Notes: generated from the letters alone by a model not told the origin. 41,316 nt of DNA from RGDT01 sp964630925 (GCA_964630925.1 CAZVZK010000088.1:1-41316), one strand, 5' to 3'; shown: positions 16,279-23,922, numbered from the stretch's first letter. A program made the numbers and translations.

Positions 16279-16932
16279 TCACGTGAAGCAGCGCTGGCAC
16301 GAGCCGCAGTTGACGCCGGCCGCCCTGCCCGCGGGGCTGTCGGAGGGGCACAGGGGCGGCAGGCCCAGCACCGGCAGCGCCAGGGCGCGCCGCGTGCGGA
16401 AGAGCAGGTCGGCCTCGGGCACGGGGCCGTCGGCGTCCTGCAGGTAGCACGTCCTCACGCCCGGGGGCACGGCGGCCAGGGGCGGCGAGGACCCGTCGAG
16501 GCTGAACCACACGGAGCAGTTGGGCAGCCCGGCCATCCCCCCCAGCAGGGGCAGGATGTCCGGCACGGCCCACGACCGCGTGTACAGCCAGAACGTCACG
16601 CGCGGCAGCGCCCGCATCACGCGGATCATCTTGCGCGCGTAGGCGGCCGAGTACACGTCCCCGCTGGTGTGCCAGCGGAGGTGCATGAAGCCGCGCAGCC
16701 TGGCCTCGCGGGCCAGCCTGCGGGCGAAGCCGGGCAGCAGGCTCTGGCGGAAGCACCAGGCCAGACGCGCGGCGACCGCCGGGAAGCGGAACCTCGCCCT
16801 CGTCGCGTAGCAGGCGGACGAGCAGGCGGGCGTGCGGCCGGGGCAGGTCAGCAGGGCGGGGGTGTCGAAGTGCGCCACCGCCTCCCCCAGCTTCCCGTTC
16901 CCGGCCGAGAGCAGATAGCGTCTCCTCGCCAT
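16279..16932 (-). CDS. gp88-family protein (phage gene product 88-like)
   Basis: A 217-residue protein from the ATG at 16932, with GAGG about seven bases upstream. It shows the family layout: SAGNGKLGEAVAHFDTPALL near the N-terminus, then TCPGRTPACSSACYATRARF, a central HLRWHTSGDVYSAAYARKM, VTFWLYTRSW, NCSVWFSLDG, and a C-terminal Cys cluster (PLCPS, NCGSCQRCF). The conserved cysteines suggest an iron-sulfur cluster or zinc. The biochemical function of gp88 proteins is not established. It faces the TGT-like gene across a shared terminator. Longer in-frame starts (to 17094) run over the neighbouring promoter and were rejected. Confidence 0.75.
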   Translation of the reverse strand: MARRRYLLSAGNGKLGEAVAHFDTPALLTCPGRTPACSSACYATRARFRFPAVAARLAWCFRQSLLPGFARRLAREARLRGFMHLRWHTSGDVYSAAYARKMIRVMRALPRVTFWLYTRSWAVPDILPLLGGMAGLPNCSVWFSLDGSSPPLAAVPPGVRTCYLQDADGPVPEADLLFRTRRALALPVLGLPPLCPSDSPAGRAAGVNCGSCQRCFT

Positions 16933-17034
16933 CACAACACCTCGGAGAAGGTGCCAGGCGCCCCCGCGCCACGCGTTGTGCGTGGGTCTGGGGTGCGCGG
17001 AACCCGACGAGGGTGGTGCAAGGGGCCCCTTCGC

Positions 17035-17049
17035 GCAAGCGGAAGTTTC
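17035..17049. promoter_or_regulatory. copy 1 of a shared 15-base box (GCAAGYRGAAGTTTC)
   Basis: GCAAGCGGAAGTTTC lies two bases upstream of the -35 box of the 17087 gene. A second copy with two transitions lies at 20967-20981, upstream of the relaxase gene. It is a candidate operator for a common regulator. Confidence 0.35.
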
Positions 17050-17051
17050 GG

Positions 17052-17080
17052 TTGGAGGGCGGGGCAGGCCGGTGTAGTGT
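17052..17080 (+). promoter_or_regulatory. promoter of the 17087 gene, leaderless arrangement
   Basis: TTGGAG (17052-17057), 17 bases, TAGTGT (17075-17080), then six bases (gcgcgg) and the ATG. The start codon falls where transcription should begin. The arrangement closely matches that before parA. Confidence 0.5.
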
Positions 17081-17086
17081 GCGCGG

Positions 17087-17311
17087 ATGCCCAAGCGCCC
17101 GCCCGACCCGCCGGTGACGCCCGAGGTGGTGAGCGCCTTCCTGGCCGAGTACGCCTGGATGGCCCGCTCGCGCCACGGCAGGGACCGCCTCGCCTACCGC
17201 ATCGTCGAGCGCCTCGCCGACGAGCTCGCCTTCCGCCGGGTCACCGCCGCGGGCACGGCTCAGCCCGAAGAGGGGGCCGCCCCACGCTGGCAGTCCCGCG
17301 TCCGCAAGTAA
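17087..17311 (+). CDS. small hypothetical protein, 74 residues
   Basis: MPKRPPDPPVTPEVVSAFLA is followed by an amphipathic helical region (GRDRLAYRIVERLADELAFR) and a charged tail. There is no Shine-Dalgarno. The ATG lies six bases after a TAGTGT -10 box, so a leaderless mRNA is likely. The gene stands alone between two minus-strand genes. It may be a small DNA-binding or regulatory protein, but that is a guess. Confidence 0.55.
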   Translation: MPKRPPDPPVTPEVVSAFLAEYAWMARSRHGRDRLAYRIVERLADELAFRRVTAAGTAQPEEGAAPRWQSRVRK

Positions 17312-17369
17312 GCCCGCCGGGCCGGCTTGGCGTGTTGTCCCGGTGGCGGGCGCCGTCGGGAGGCGGCCC

Positions 17370-17609
17370 TCACCGCCGGACGCCGGACGCCGTGCCCGCG
17401 TCCGACGCGGGGGCCGCCGGTGCGGCGGTCTCGCACCCCCCGGCCGCCCCCACGGGGGTGTCCGGCTCGATGAGGGTGTCCTCGTCCTCCCGCACCCAGT
17501 CCCCGATCAGGCAGACGCAGTGCCCGGCGCATACGCCGCAGCGTGCGCAGAACGCCTCGGCGCAGCCGCAGGCCGAGGCCCCCCTCCTCCGGCAGCAGTA
17601 GCACGGCAC
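17370..17609 (-). CDS. small Cys-rich (zinc-ribbon-like) protein
   Basis: Reading from the GTG at 17609, preceded by AGAGGTG, gives 79 residues. Ten Cys fall in the first 35, in pairs: PCYCCRRRG, ACGCAEAFCARCGVCAGHCV. The CxxC-type spacing suggests two metal sites. The C-terminal half is Ala/Pro/Thr-rich and probably flexible. A longer GTG start at 17663 is possible but lacks a ribosome site. Upstream is a short AT-richer stretch with a candidate promoter (TTGAAC, 17 bases, TAGCAA). Function unknown. Confidence 0.5.
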   Translation of the reverse strand: MPCYCCRRRGASACGCAEAFCARCGVCAGHCVCLIGDWVREDEDTLIEPDTPVGAAGGCETAAPAAPASDAGTASGVRR

Positions 17610-17753
17610 GGCGGACACCTCTGATGAAAAGGCATACGCATTTGCTATTTGGCTGATGGCCACTGTTCAATATATGCTGGCCGACGAATAGGATCGATAA
17701 CGAGGATGCTGCCACAACCCTGAACCAGCCGTCCGGCCGCCGATAGCAGCGCC

Positions 17754-18161
17754 TCAGGCACGCGGCCGCTGTGGCATGTAGGCGGAGATGGAGATGGAGC
17801 GGACGGCGCCGCCGGGGTGGACGGAGTCGCGGCGGCACAGGCGCAGGTCGCGGGCCAGGCCGGCCAGGCCCTCCCCCTCGATCTCCACCTTCCACATCCC
17901 GTCGGCGTCCTCGAACACGAACAGGACGCCGCGGGCGGGGTGGTATCGGATGCGCCCCGCGATGGCGGCGTAGAAGACGCACTCGACCTCGCCCGAGGGC
18001 ATCTCCAGGCCCACCCCCGCCAGCGCCCCGCGCCCCACGCTCACGCCGGCGCCGTCGGCCGCCTCGCGCCGCGCCTCCCCGTCGCCGCCGTGCGCCGCCT
18101 CGGGCGCCTCCGCCCGCGCCTGACGCCTGAGCGTGTCCAGGCCGGCCCTCTCATCGTGCAT
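17754..18161 (-). CDS. hypothetical protein co-transcribed with the relaxase
   Basis: A 135-residue protein whose start overlaps the relaxase stop by 11 bases, so it is translated from the same message. After a helical, charged N-terminus comes a compact beta-rich region (GEVECVFYAAIAGRIRYHPA, GVLFVFEDADGMWKVEIEG). No motif is recognised. Its position suggests an accessory to DNA transfer, but this rests only on the overlap. Confidence 0.6.
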   Translation of the reverse strand: MHDERAGLDTLRRQARAEAPEAAHGGDGEARREAADGAGVSVGRGALAGVGLEMPSGEVECVFYAAIAGRIRYHPARGVLFVFEDADGMWKVEIEGEGLAGLARDLRLCRRDSVHPGGAVRSISISAYMPQRPRA

Positions 18162-20901
18162 GCCCCGCCCTCCCCCTGGTTTCGCCGTCCCGCCCTAACC
18201 CAGCCTCGATGCCCGCTCCCCGCCACGGCCCCGGCAGGCCCGGCAGCAGCCGGCGCATCCTCGCCCGCAGCCCGCGCCCTGACTTCCACGGCCGCCACGC
18301 GCCCGGCTCCGTGCCCAGCGCGTCGTGGGCCAGTGCCCTGTCGTCGCCCCTGCCCCAGAGGGCGGCCATGCCCCGCGGGTCGTCGGTGTAGACCGTGCAG
18401 GAGTGGCGGCCCCGGCTGCAGGAGACGTAGGCCGCCTCCGCGCTCAACGCCGGAAACGACTCGCGCCCCATCGCCACCAGGACGACGTCCTCGGTCATGC
18501 CCTGCGCGGAGTGCGACGTCGAGCAATATCCGTGCCTCAGGTGGAGCCCCTCCCCGGGCGCCAGCGTCCGCCTCAGCCCCGAGGCCGTCCGCAGCAGGAC
18601 GGCACCCTCCCCCGTGAAGCCCTCCACCGTCAACGCCGTGCCGTTGTCCACACGCGCCCCCTCCAGGCTCGTGACGCCCGCCGTCGCCCGCACCCTGTCG
18701 CCCGGCGCCAGGCGGATCGTGCCGCGCCGGCACACCTGGAACAGCGCCGGCGGCGTGTCGTCGGGCACGGAGGCCAGCGGCGCCTCCTGGCCGGCGCGGA
18801 AGCCGGCGCCGGGCCTCACGAAGCGGGCCACCAGACCGGCGCCTTCGCGCGGGTTGGCGGCGCGCTCGGCCTCGGTCCAGTGCAGGGGCTCCAGCCGCGG
18901 CAGCTCGCGCTCGTCGGCGCCGAGCAGCCCCTCCGCCTTGAGGAGGCCGCGCACCCGTTCGGTGATCGCGTCGCCCTGCGCGTGCGTGGGGCTGACCGCC
19001 AGGACGCCCCGGCCCGCCTTCACCGCCGCGACGTAGTCCCGCGCCACCGCCTCGTGCAGGCCCGCCGGGCCGTCGAGCTCCCTCACCCACCCCAGGCCCT
19101 CAAGCGTCGCAAGCGCCTGGGCCGCGTCGCCGCGCGCCAGCGCCGCCACGGCGTCCCGGTAGACGCCCGACTGGCGGCGGATCTCCGAGACCGTCACGCC
19201 CTCGACGCCGGCACGTTGGAGCAGGCCGAGGGCGTCGCCGGCGGGCACGCTCTTGTGCTGCGCCCGGTCCCCCGAGAACACAAGGCGCGCGCCCAGCCCC
19301 TCGGCGACGTCCACGAGCCGGCGCAGGTCGCGCGTGCCCACGAGGCCGGCCTCGTCCACCCAGATGACCCCGCCCCTGACCGATGATTGCATGCCCTGGT
19401 CGCGGAGGAACCTCGCCAGCGTGTCGGCCCTCTCGCCGAAGCCCTCGGCGCGGAGGACGCCGCGGGAGGCGGCCGCCGTGGGCGCCAGCACCACCCAGGG
19501 GCAGGACAGGCCCGCCAGCGCCGCCCTCATCAGGGTCGTCTTGCCCGTGCCCGCCACCCCGCGGATGAGCGGCAGGACGCGGCCCCTGGAGCCCCACACC
19601 GCCTCGACGGCGGCCGCCTGCGTGGCCGACAGCCCGGCCAGCAGCGCGGCACGCCCTTCCGCCGGCGGGCCGGCAGGCCGGCAGGCGCCCATGCCGGCCA
19701 GCGCGAACGCCGCCACGCGGGCCTCGTCCTCCAACGCCTGCCGCGTCGTCAGGAGCGCGTCGGGGCCGCCGCCGCGCCGGATGACGTCGGGGTGGGCGGC
19801 CATCTCGCCGCGCAGGCGCTCCGGCGTCACGGCGCCCAGGCCTCGGCGCAGGGCGTGTGTCAGCAGCTCGCGCTCCGTGAAGGCGCTCTTCCGCTCCGAC
19901 AGGTGCCGCAGCGCGAAGTCCAGGGCCTCGCGCGAGCGGTCAGGCGGTGGGGCCGGCCCGCGTATCGCCTTCGCGGCCGTGTGCAGGACGGCGCCCCACT
20001 CGCCGCCCGAGACGCGCGAGCGCCAGTGCTCCGTGAGCCCCTCCCACGTCATCGGCTGTAGCTTCCTCTCGCGTGTGCGCGCCCCCAGGCGGCCCTTGGC
20101 CTCGGGGGACAGGGCGGCGTGGGGGTCGCCCAGCGCCTCCTGCTTGCGCCGCCCCAGCTCGCGTGCGACGGCCTCGATCTTGTGGGTGCGCTGGCTGAAC
20201 TCGGAGACGACACGCTCGGGCACCCCGACGACGCGGAAGGTGTCGCCGTTCGCCTCGACCTCGTAGCCCAGGCGCGTCATGTGCGACGCCAGGCGGGCGT
20301 TCAGGAGCGCCGTGTAGTAGGGCCGGGCCTCCCTGGCGCCGTTGCCGGCGAAGGGCTGGAGCTGCAGCGCCTTCATCCGCCCCTCCTCGGTGTCGAGTGT
20401 GGCGTTGAAGCAGATGAAGTGGACGTGGGGCTGCACGTCGACCTTGCCGCCCACCGGCCGCGCGGTAAGGTGGACGATCCCGGCGTAGGCGATGTTCCCC
20501 GTCCTGCGGTCCTCGTCGCGGTCGCCCACGCGCACGCGGGCGTGCGCATCCTTCTCGATCTCCTCCATCACCTCCCGCCCCGCCCTCTCCAGGACCTCCG
20601 GCAGGATGCGCTGGTCGAGGCCCAGCGCCATCAGCACTCCCAGGTCCTTCGGCCCGTCCACCGTGACATCGTAACCCGCCCTCCTCTCCGACTTGCGCCC
20701 CGGCGTGAGCCGCTCGTTGGTAACGGGATGCCGGCCGTCGCACAGGCGGCGGAACTGCGCCTCGTCGAACTCGCCCAGCCCGAGCGCCTCGGCCAGTTTG
20801 CCGCCGAAGAAGGCGCGTGGCCTCTCGCCCTCGACGTAGTAGTCCGGTGTGTAGTAGCCCTTGGCCTGCGCCGCCGACTTCAGGACGGTGAAGTTGATCA
20901 T
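18151..20901 (-). CDS. MobF-family conjugative relaxase-helicase (TrwC/TraI-like)
   Basis: A 916-residue protein that would nick oriT and unwind the transferred strand. The N-terminal relaxase domain (about 1-300) has the double tyrosine pairs Y16-Y17 and Y21-Y22, and the metal-binding histidine triad H144, H159 and H161 (in VQPHVHFICFN). The C-terminal half is a RecD-like superfamily 1 helicase: Walker A GVAGTGKTTLM near residue 450, Walker B VIWVDEAGLVG, motif III-like VFSGDRAQHKSVPAGDALG and the late STSHSAQGMTEDVVLV motif. Length is close to TrwC and much shorter than F-plasmid TraI, so extra C-terminal domains are absent. Both active centres look intact. With the TraG-like protein it forms the core of a transfer system. 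The start is the ATG at 20901, and no Shine-Dalgarno is obvious. Confidence 0.9.
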   Translation of the reverse strand: MINFTVLKSAAQAKGYYTPDYYVEGERPRAFFGGKLAEALGLGEFDEAQFRRLCDGRHPVTNERLTPGRKSERRAGYDVTVDGPKDLGVLMALGLDQRILPEVLERAGREVMEEIEKDAHARVRVGDRDEDRRTGNIAYAGIVHLTARPVGGKVDVQPHVHFICFNATLDTEEGRMKALQLQPFAGNGAREARPYYTALLNARLASHMTRLGYEVEANGDTFRVVGVPERVVSEFSQRTHKIEAVARELGRRKQEALGDPHAALSPEAKGRLGARTRERKLQPMTWEGLTEHWRSRVSGGEWGAVLHTAAKAIRGPAPPPDRSREALDFALRHLSERKSAFTERELLTHALRRGLGAVTPERLRGEMAAHPDVIRRGGGPDALLTTRQALEDEARVAAFALAGMGACRPAGPPAEGRAALLAGLSATQAAAVEAVWGSRGRVLPLIRGVAGTGKTTLMRAALAGLSCPWVVLAPTAAASRGVLRAEGFGERADTLARFLRDQGMQSSVRGGVIWVDEAGLVGTRDLRRLVDVAEGLGARLVFSGDRAQHKSVPAGDALGLLQRAGVEGVTVSEIRRQSGVYRDAVAALARGDAAQALATLEGLGWVRELDGPAGLHEAVARDYVAAVKAGRGVLAVSPTHAQGDAITERVRGLLKAEGLLGADERELPRLEPLHWTEAERAANPREGAGLVARFVRPGAGFRAGQEAPLASVPDDTPPALFQVCRRGTIRLAPGDRVRATAGVTSLEGARVDNGTALTVEGFTGEGAVLLRTASGLRRTLAPGEGLHLRHGYCSTSHSAQGMTEDVVLVAMGRESFPALSAEAAYVSCSRGRHSCTVYTDDPRGMAALWGRGDDRALAHDALGTEPGAWRPWKSGRGLRARMRRLLPGLPGPWRGAGIEAGLGRDGETRGRAGHAR

Positions 20902-20940
20902 GCGCCCATCTTGTCACCGCCGGGCACCGTTCCGCAATCC

Positions 20941-20964
20941 GACGCGGGGAATGACGCGGGGAAT
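20941..20964. repeat. 12-bp tandem repeat upstream of the relaxase gene
   Basis: GACGCGGGGAAT occurs twice, exactly and head to tail, 40 bases upstream of the relaxase start. It is followed at once by the second copy of the GCAAGYRGAAGTTTC box (20967-20981). Tandem repeats beside a relaxase gene are typical of oriT or auto-regulatory sites. Confidence 0.45.
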
Positions 20965-20966
20965 AT

Positions 20967-20981
20967 GCAAGTAGAAGTTTC
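20967..20981. promoter_or_regulatory. copy 2 of the shared 15-base box
   Basis: GCAAGTAGAAGTTTC differs from the box at 17035-17049 by two transitions. It lies about 66 bases upstream of the relaxase start. Confidence 0.35.
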
Positions 20982-21101
20982 AATAGACCCCACCCCTCCC
21001 CCGAGGGGAGGCCACGGCGCCGGGCCGTGTTTCCCGGCGAAAGCCCATGTTGTTCAATGGGTTGCGCCGGCATGCCTTGGCCCGCGTGCTGTCCCGTCGC
21101 C

Positions 21102-21117
21102 AGTCAGCCGGCTGACT
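21102..21117. other. 16-bp perfect palindrome
   Basis: AGTCAGCCGGCTGACT, with no spacer, lies in the 410-base gap between the relaxase gene and the ParD-like gene. It is a good dimer binding site, perhaps an operator, oriT component or centromere element. Confidence 0.45.
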
Positions 21118-21254
21118 CGGCCGCGGGCGGTGCCGGCGGTGTGGCCGGCGGGTAAGCCGGCCTGCCGGCGCCGGAGCGTGACCACCACACCGCGCCCCTG
21201 CCGGCACGCCGGCGTGCCGGCCACGCGGCTGGCGTGTGTGCCGGCAGGCGGGAG

Positions 21255-21283
21255 TTGACGCGGTGCGCGTCCGGGTGTAGGGT
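21255..21283 (+). promoter_or_regulatory. promoter of the ParD-like gene
   Basis: TTGACG (21255-21260), 17 bases, TAGGGT (21278-21283). Transcription would begin near 21290, leaving a leader of about 20 bases that contains GGAGG before the ATG at 21312. Confidence 0.6.
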
Positions 21284-21311
21284 CGCGGGGAACGAGACGA
21301 TGGAGGCGACG

Positions 21312-21473
21312 ATGGAGGTGAATTTACACCCGGACATGGAGCGGCTGGTCAGGGAGATGGCGGACGGCGGCGAGTTCCGCGACGAGGCCGAGGTCCTCAC
21401 CGAGGCACTCTTCCTCCTCTGGCAGAGGACACCGGAGGCGCCGGCGGGGACGCGCGGCTGCCGGCACGCCTGA
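21312..21473 (+). CDS. ParD/CopG-like ribbon-helix-helix protein, orphan antitoxin type
   Basis: A 53-residue protein: MEVNLHPDMERLVREMADGG, then a second helix (EFRDEAEVLTEALFLLWQR) and a short tail. The beta-strand followed by two helices, with the VNLxPxxERLVREMxxxG pattern, matches the DNA-binding part of ParD/CopG antitoxins. No ParE/RelE-type toxin follows; instead there is a palindrome-rich gap and then parA. It may be an orphan antitoxin or a regulator of the partition region. GGAGG lies five bases before the chosen ATG; an ATG 12 bases upstream is in the same frame. Confidence 0.6.
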   Translation: MEVNLHPDMERLVREMADGGEFRDEAEVLTEALFLLWQRTPEAPAGTRGCRHA

Positions 21474-21569
21474 CCGCCGGCCTGCCGCGCTGCCGGCAAG
21501 CCGGCGGACGGGACGGCCACGGGGCAAGCGCCGCCCGACGCCGGCAGGCGTGGGGGGCGCAAAGAGTGC

Positions 21570-21598
21570 TTGCGTGCCGGCGCGCGGCGCGCTAGGGT
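21570..21598 (+). promoter_or_regulatory. promoter of parA, leaderless arrangement
   Basis: TTGCGT (21570-21575), 17 bases, TAGGGT (21593-21598), then seven bases (gcgcggc) and the ATG. The -35 and spacer overlap a TGCCGGCG box, so the partition proteins could repress it. Confidence 0.55.
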
Positions 21599-21605
21599 GC
21601 GCGGC

Positions 21606-22298
21606 ATGATCATCGCGGTGTGCAACATCAAGGGCGGCGTGGGCAAGAGCACGCTGGCCGTCCACCTGGCCGCCTGGCTGCGGGGCAGGGGCCGGCGCGT
21701 CACGCTGGCCGACTGCGACCCCCAGCGCAGCTCCAGCGGCTGGGCGCGCGAGGCCGAGCCAGACCTGAATTGCGTCTGCCTGGCGGACGCCGACGCCGTC
21801 CTCAACGAGCTGCCGGCGCTGGACGCCGAGGCCGACTTCGTGGTGTGCGACGGGCCGGGGAGCAACACGGAGACGAGCAGGGCCATCATGCTGCGCTGCC
21901 ACAGGGCCGTCGTGCCCGTCAAGGCCTCCATGCTGGAGGCGCGGGCGCTGGCGCAGGCCGCCGAGGTCCTGCTCCAGGCCAGGGACATCAGGAGGGGGCC
22001 GCCGGAGGCCGTCATCGTCCTCAGCATGGTGGGCCGCAACTACCGCCTCACGCAGGACATGCGCGAGGCGGCGGCGCTGCTGAAACTGCCCATCGCGCGG
22101 ACGCCGCTGACGCTGCGCCAGGCCTACGCCGACGCGCCGGGGCAGGGGGGCGTCGTCTGGCGCCTCGGCTCCAGGGCCAGGGACGCGGCACGCGAGGCCG
22201 AGGCGCTCTGCCGCGAGCTGGCCCCCGAGGGGCTCAGGAGGGCGCGCGGCAACGTTAAGGAGACGGGAACAGGAGGGGAGGGGGATCGACATGGCTGA
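21606..22298 (+). CDS. parA: ParA-family partition ATPase
   Basis: A 230-residue MinD/ParA-type ATPase. The deviant Walker A motif KGGVGKST is at residues 9-16. The A'/switch I segment DCDPQRSSSGW is at 38-48, and the Walker B-like DFVVCDGPG lies near residue 80. It would bind DNA non-specifically with ATP and move plasmid copies apart. It lacks the N-terminal helix-turn-helix of the large ParA type, so it belongs to the small (Ib-like) group, which usually partners with a ribbon-helix-helix protein. The next gene is exactly that and overlaps by eight bases. The message is probably leaderless. Confidence 0.88.
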   Translation: MIIAVCNIKGGVGKSTLAVHLAAWLRGRGRRVTLADCDPQRSSSGWAREAEPDLNCVCLADADAVLNELPALDAEADFVVCDGPGSNTETSRAIMLRCHRAVVPVKASMLEARALAQAAEVLLQARDIRRGPPEAVIVLSMVGRNYRLTQDMREAAALLKLPIARTPLTLRQAYADAPGQGGVVWRLGSRARDAAREAEALCRELAPEGLRRARGNVKETGTGGEGDRHG

Positions 22299-22578
22299 GA
22301 GGAGGAGCCTGGCGGAGGGGATGGCGCCCACGCCGGAGGAGAGGGCGAGGGAGAAGGCGTTCGTCTACGGGCAGGGCAGGGCGCCCGCCGCCGAGGCGGG
22401 CAGGCCCCACGGCAAGGTCATGCGCGTGGACCTGCACACCCGCGTCAGCCAGGACCTCGCCGCCGCGTTGAAGCGTGTCTCCCTCGAACGGCAGCTCGCC
22501 GGGGAGCCGACCAGCGCCGTCCAGGAGATCGTCGAGGAGGCCCTCGACGCCTGGATGGCTCTGAATGGGCCAGGCTGA
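22291..22578 (+). CDS. ribbon-helix-helix partition partner (ParG/ParB-like)
   Basis: A 95-residue protein overlapping parA by eight bases. The first 45 residues are charged and flexible. The second half (RVDLHTRVSQDLAAALKRVS, then TSAVQEIVEEALDAWM) fits a strand-helix-helix DNA-binding fold. This is the usual layout of centromere-binding partners of small ParA ATPases (ParG type): a mobile tail that touches ParA plus an RHH dimer that binds repeats. The TGCCGGCA cluster upstream is the natural target to test. A purine-rich GGAGGGGAGGGGG region lies before its ATG. Confidence 0.65.
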   Translation: MAERRSLAEGMAPTPEERAREKAFVYGQGRAPAAEAGRPHGKVMRVDLHTRVSQDLAAALKRVSLERQLAGEPTSAVQEIVEEALDAWMALNGPG

Positions 22579-22590
22579 GGGCCGTCACTC

Positions 22591-23025
22591 TCATTTCCCC
22601 TTCATTGTTGCTGCGTACAGTGTGGCGTCCTTTGCGGCATAGAATGTTCCGACCTTCACCCGGGAGTCGGGGAAGGCCGCTTTCAGCCGTTCGTAGTCGG
22701 CCTTGCTGACCACCTTTAGAGTGCCGCCAAGGGTCTCCGTCCGAAGTTTGCCGCCGTCCCTGCGCACGACGGTGATCTCATAGACCCCCAGGTCGATCCT
22801 TAGCTTGATCGGCTTCTCTGGCGGGCCGGTCGTAATCTCCTTCTCCACGCCAGGGCGGAGTGCGCTCAATGCCTCGACCAATTCCGCCGTCGTCCGGACA
22901 ACTTTGCCTTTGTAATGGGTCACGATGTCACCCGTTTTCAATCCGACAGAGGCGCCAAGCCCGAACGGATCGGCGTAGGCGATCTCGACCTTCCCACCCT
23001 CGCGCTGGATGAGCCGAAGGCCAAA
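22591..23025 (-). pseudogene. truncated PDZ-domain protein, N-terminus lost
   Basis: The minus frame reads FGLRLIQREGGKVEIAYADP, then FGLGASVGLKTGDIVTHYKG and VVRTTAELVEALSALRPGV, a clear PDZ-type carboxylate-loop and helix pattern, followed by about 60 more residues. No ATG or GTG lies upstream. The similarity stops at about 23025, where a plus-strand YD-repeat fragment begins. A TTG at 22941 is possible but would cut the domain. This looks like the 3' part of a gene whose 5' part was replaced by the neighbouring fragment. Confidence 0.55.
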
Positions 23026-23600
23026 CGCTGCGGAGCGAGGCCACGGGCTACAACCTGGCGGGGGACGTGGTGAGCCGGGTGGACGGGGTCAGCACGGCTA
23101 CCTCCCACACCTACGACGGCGGCAGGCTGGCCACGACGGTGGTGAAGGACGCGGGCGGGGGCACGGTCAGCGCGCGGACGCTGGCGTACGACCAGGGCGG
23201 CTCGGTGCTGACGGAGACGGACGCGGCGGGCAACGTGACCTCCTACGGCTACGACGGGGGGCGCGTGACGGTGCGGGTGGACGGGCACGGCACGTCGGCC
23301 GCATCGACGACGCGCTTCACCTACGACGCCGCGGGCAACAGGGCCACCCACGTCGACGCCAACAGCAACACGACCTCCTACACGCACGACGCGGCGGGGC
23401 GTGTGCTGAAGGAGATCACGGGCCTGGGGACGGTGACGTACGGCTACGACCACGCGGGCAACATGACGATGCGCGTGGACGAGCGGGGCAGGCTGATCGG
23501 CTACGCCCACCTGGGCGGCAGGCTCACCGCGGCGACGTGGTACAACGCCGGCGCGACGGTGGTGAACCAACTGACGTACACCTACGACAACGCCGGCGAG
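23022..23600 (+). pseudogene. YD-repeat (Rhs-type) fragment without ends
   Basis: The frame (TLRSEATGYNLAGDVVSRVD ... LTYTYDNAGE) carries about nine ordinary, diverged YD repeats such as FTYDAAGNRATHVDANSNTT and YGYDHAGNMTMRVDERG. It has no start, N-terminal domain or core end. These repeats differ from the uniform ones of the giant Rhs gene, so this is debris from a different Rhs protein. It replaces the 5' end of the PDZ gene and runs into a phosphatase fragment. Confidence 0.65.
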
Positions 23601-23646
23601 TCGGGGGGTCGGGCGCGGCATCAGTCGGGGGTCGGGCGCGGCATCA
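23601..23646. repeat. imperfect 22/23-bp tandem duplication at a gene-fragment junction
   Basis: The stretch 23601-23623 is repeated at 23625-23646 with one G fewer. It marks the join between the YD fragment and the phosphatase fragment and looks like a duplication made during joining. Confidence 0.6.
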
Positions 23647-23770
23647 TCTCCACCGCCGAGGCCGACGCGGTCCACGCCAGATTCATCGAGGTGTTCGCGG
23701 CCGAGGGCGTTGCCTTCGCGGCGTGCTGTACTGCCCGCACGCGCCGGGGGCGGGGTGCCTGTGCCACATC
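23622..23770 (+). pseudogene. fragment of a GmhB/HisB-like HAD phosphatase
   Basis: The frame reads QSGVGRGIISTAEADAVHAR, then FIEVFAAEGVAF. After a one-base shift it continues RGVLYCPHAPGAGCLCHIV. The NQSGVGRG-like motif, the VHARF helix and the CPH...GCxC zinc-loop pattern are those of the D,D-heptose 1,7-bisphosphate phosphatase / histidinol-phosphatase HAD-IIIA group. Both ends and the frame are lost, so this is a relic. Confidence 0.6.
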
Positions 23771-23922
23771 GTAACCGCCGGCAGGTTGACGGTGGCCGCC
23801 GGCCCCGTGACTGACGCCCGGCCGGGCTCACGGGTGCCTGCGCCCGGAAGCGAGCGGTCCGCCTTCCGCATCGCAAGCCGCATATCGCTGAGCGTCCCTG
23901 CCGGCCCGCCGCGCGGGTCCGG

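Larger units (their letters stand above)
21199..21498. repeat. cluster of TGCCGGCA palindromes around the ParD-like gene
   Basis: TGCCGGCA occurs exactly at 21199-21206, 21239-21246, 21459-21466 and 21491-21498, with several one-base variants (such as 21131-21138, 21215-21222 and 21575-21582) on either side. The copies lie on both sides of the small gene at 21312 and stop at parA. An iteron-like or centromere-like function is plausible. Confidence 0.45.

Noticed and set aside
18325..20266. Long plus-strand frames opposite the relaxase
   Set aside because: The minus strand carries complete relaxase and helicase motifs, and the plus frames have none.
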